17,358 nt of DNA. Origin: Glomus cerebriforme (taxonomy: Eukaryota; Glomeromycota; Glomeromycetes; Glomerales; Glomeraceae). Positions 17,096 through 17,358 of the stretch are shown in pieces. Under the pieces are notes generated by a model. The model was given only the letters and a program-made list of their open reading frames with translations, was not told the origin of the DNA and made no database searches. Both the position numbers and the translations under genes were made by a program. The stretch spans positions 1 through 17,358 of the forward strand of contig QKYT01000543.1 of NCBI GenBank assembly GCA_003550305.1, read 5' to 3'. Each line of letters begins with the position of its first letter. The stretch's first letter is position 1.

Positions 17096-17358
17096 ATTTT
17101 TATTTCACCTTTTTGTTCATTCATAATTATTAATTCAAATTTTCTGATTTACCTTTATTCAGCCTATTCAAAAAGAAAAAAGACTTGAATTATAAAATTT
17201 CCTGTCCTGATTTTTCTATTATGTTTGTATCATTCATGAAAGCAATATAGTTATTCCAGGCTTATTTTTTTGCTAGGCCTATTTATTTGATCATTTCCAT
17301 CTTGCATACTGTAACATTCCATTAAAAGAATCTTTCACAGTATTGGAGAACATACTTC

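Overview
The window looks like nuclear DNA of a fungus, most likely an arbuscular mycorrhizal fungus of the Rhizophagus type. The evidence is the strongly AT-rich composition, many short GT-AG introns (68 to 90 nt) with branch-point-like CTGAT/CTAAT motifs, long gene-poor AT-rich spacers, and the protein families present: a Sel1-repeat protein, a DUF4419 relic, phi-like glutathione S-transferases and a ZNFX1-type helicase. The organism assignment is inference; no marker gene is present. Nothing bacterial (operons, ribosome binding sites, CRISPR) is seen.

Layout. Positions 1 to about 2250 hold no convincing gene, but contain repeat debris: an AAAAATCGGC-rich repeat block at the left edge, hairpins and a CACGTG pair. 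A decayed DUF4419 gene (minus strand, two frameshifts) lies at 2252-2680, followed by a small TPR-like relic (2853-2996) and a degenerate tandem array of ~144-bp units (3069-3745). An intact single-exon Sel1-repeat gene runs on the minus strand at 4440-5810. The spacer from 5811 to about 8040 has no gene but several dyad or palindromic elements.

Two tandemly duplicated glutathione S-transferase genes follow on the plus strand (8152-8881 and 9394-10115), each with one phase-2 intron at the same place, a matching TATAAATA upstream and a matching TGAATAAATA downstream. After another spacer with a short minus-strand ORF (11166-11411), a regulatory-looking stretch (tandem CACGTG, then four degenerate CCGG-centred repeats) leads into the largest gene. 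This is a 13-exon ZNFX1/Hrr1-like superfamily 1 RNA helicase (11964-15709, about 942 residues as spliced here), with all core helicase motifs and a shortened NF-X1-type zinc-finger tail. The last 1.6 kb is AT-rich, with one small ORF and, near the right edge, a sequence resembling the terminal repeat of a Tc1/mariner or Stowaway-like element.

The genes do not form a pathway. The two GSTs are one duplicated detoxification unit; the helicase belongs to a family tied to small-RNA silencing and RNA defence; the Sel1 and DUF4419 sequences belong to families that I recall as strongly expanded in these fungi. The most informative points are the helicase gene model with its truncated zinc-finger end, the divergence of the glutathione site between the two GST copies, the DUF4419 pseudogene and the undescribed tandem arrays.
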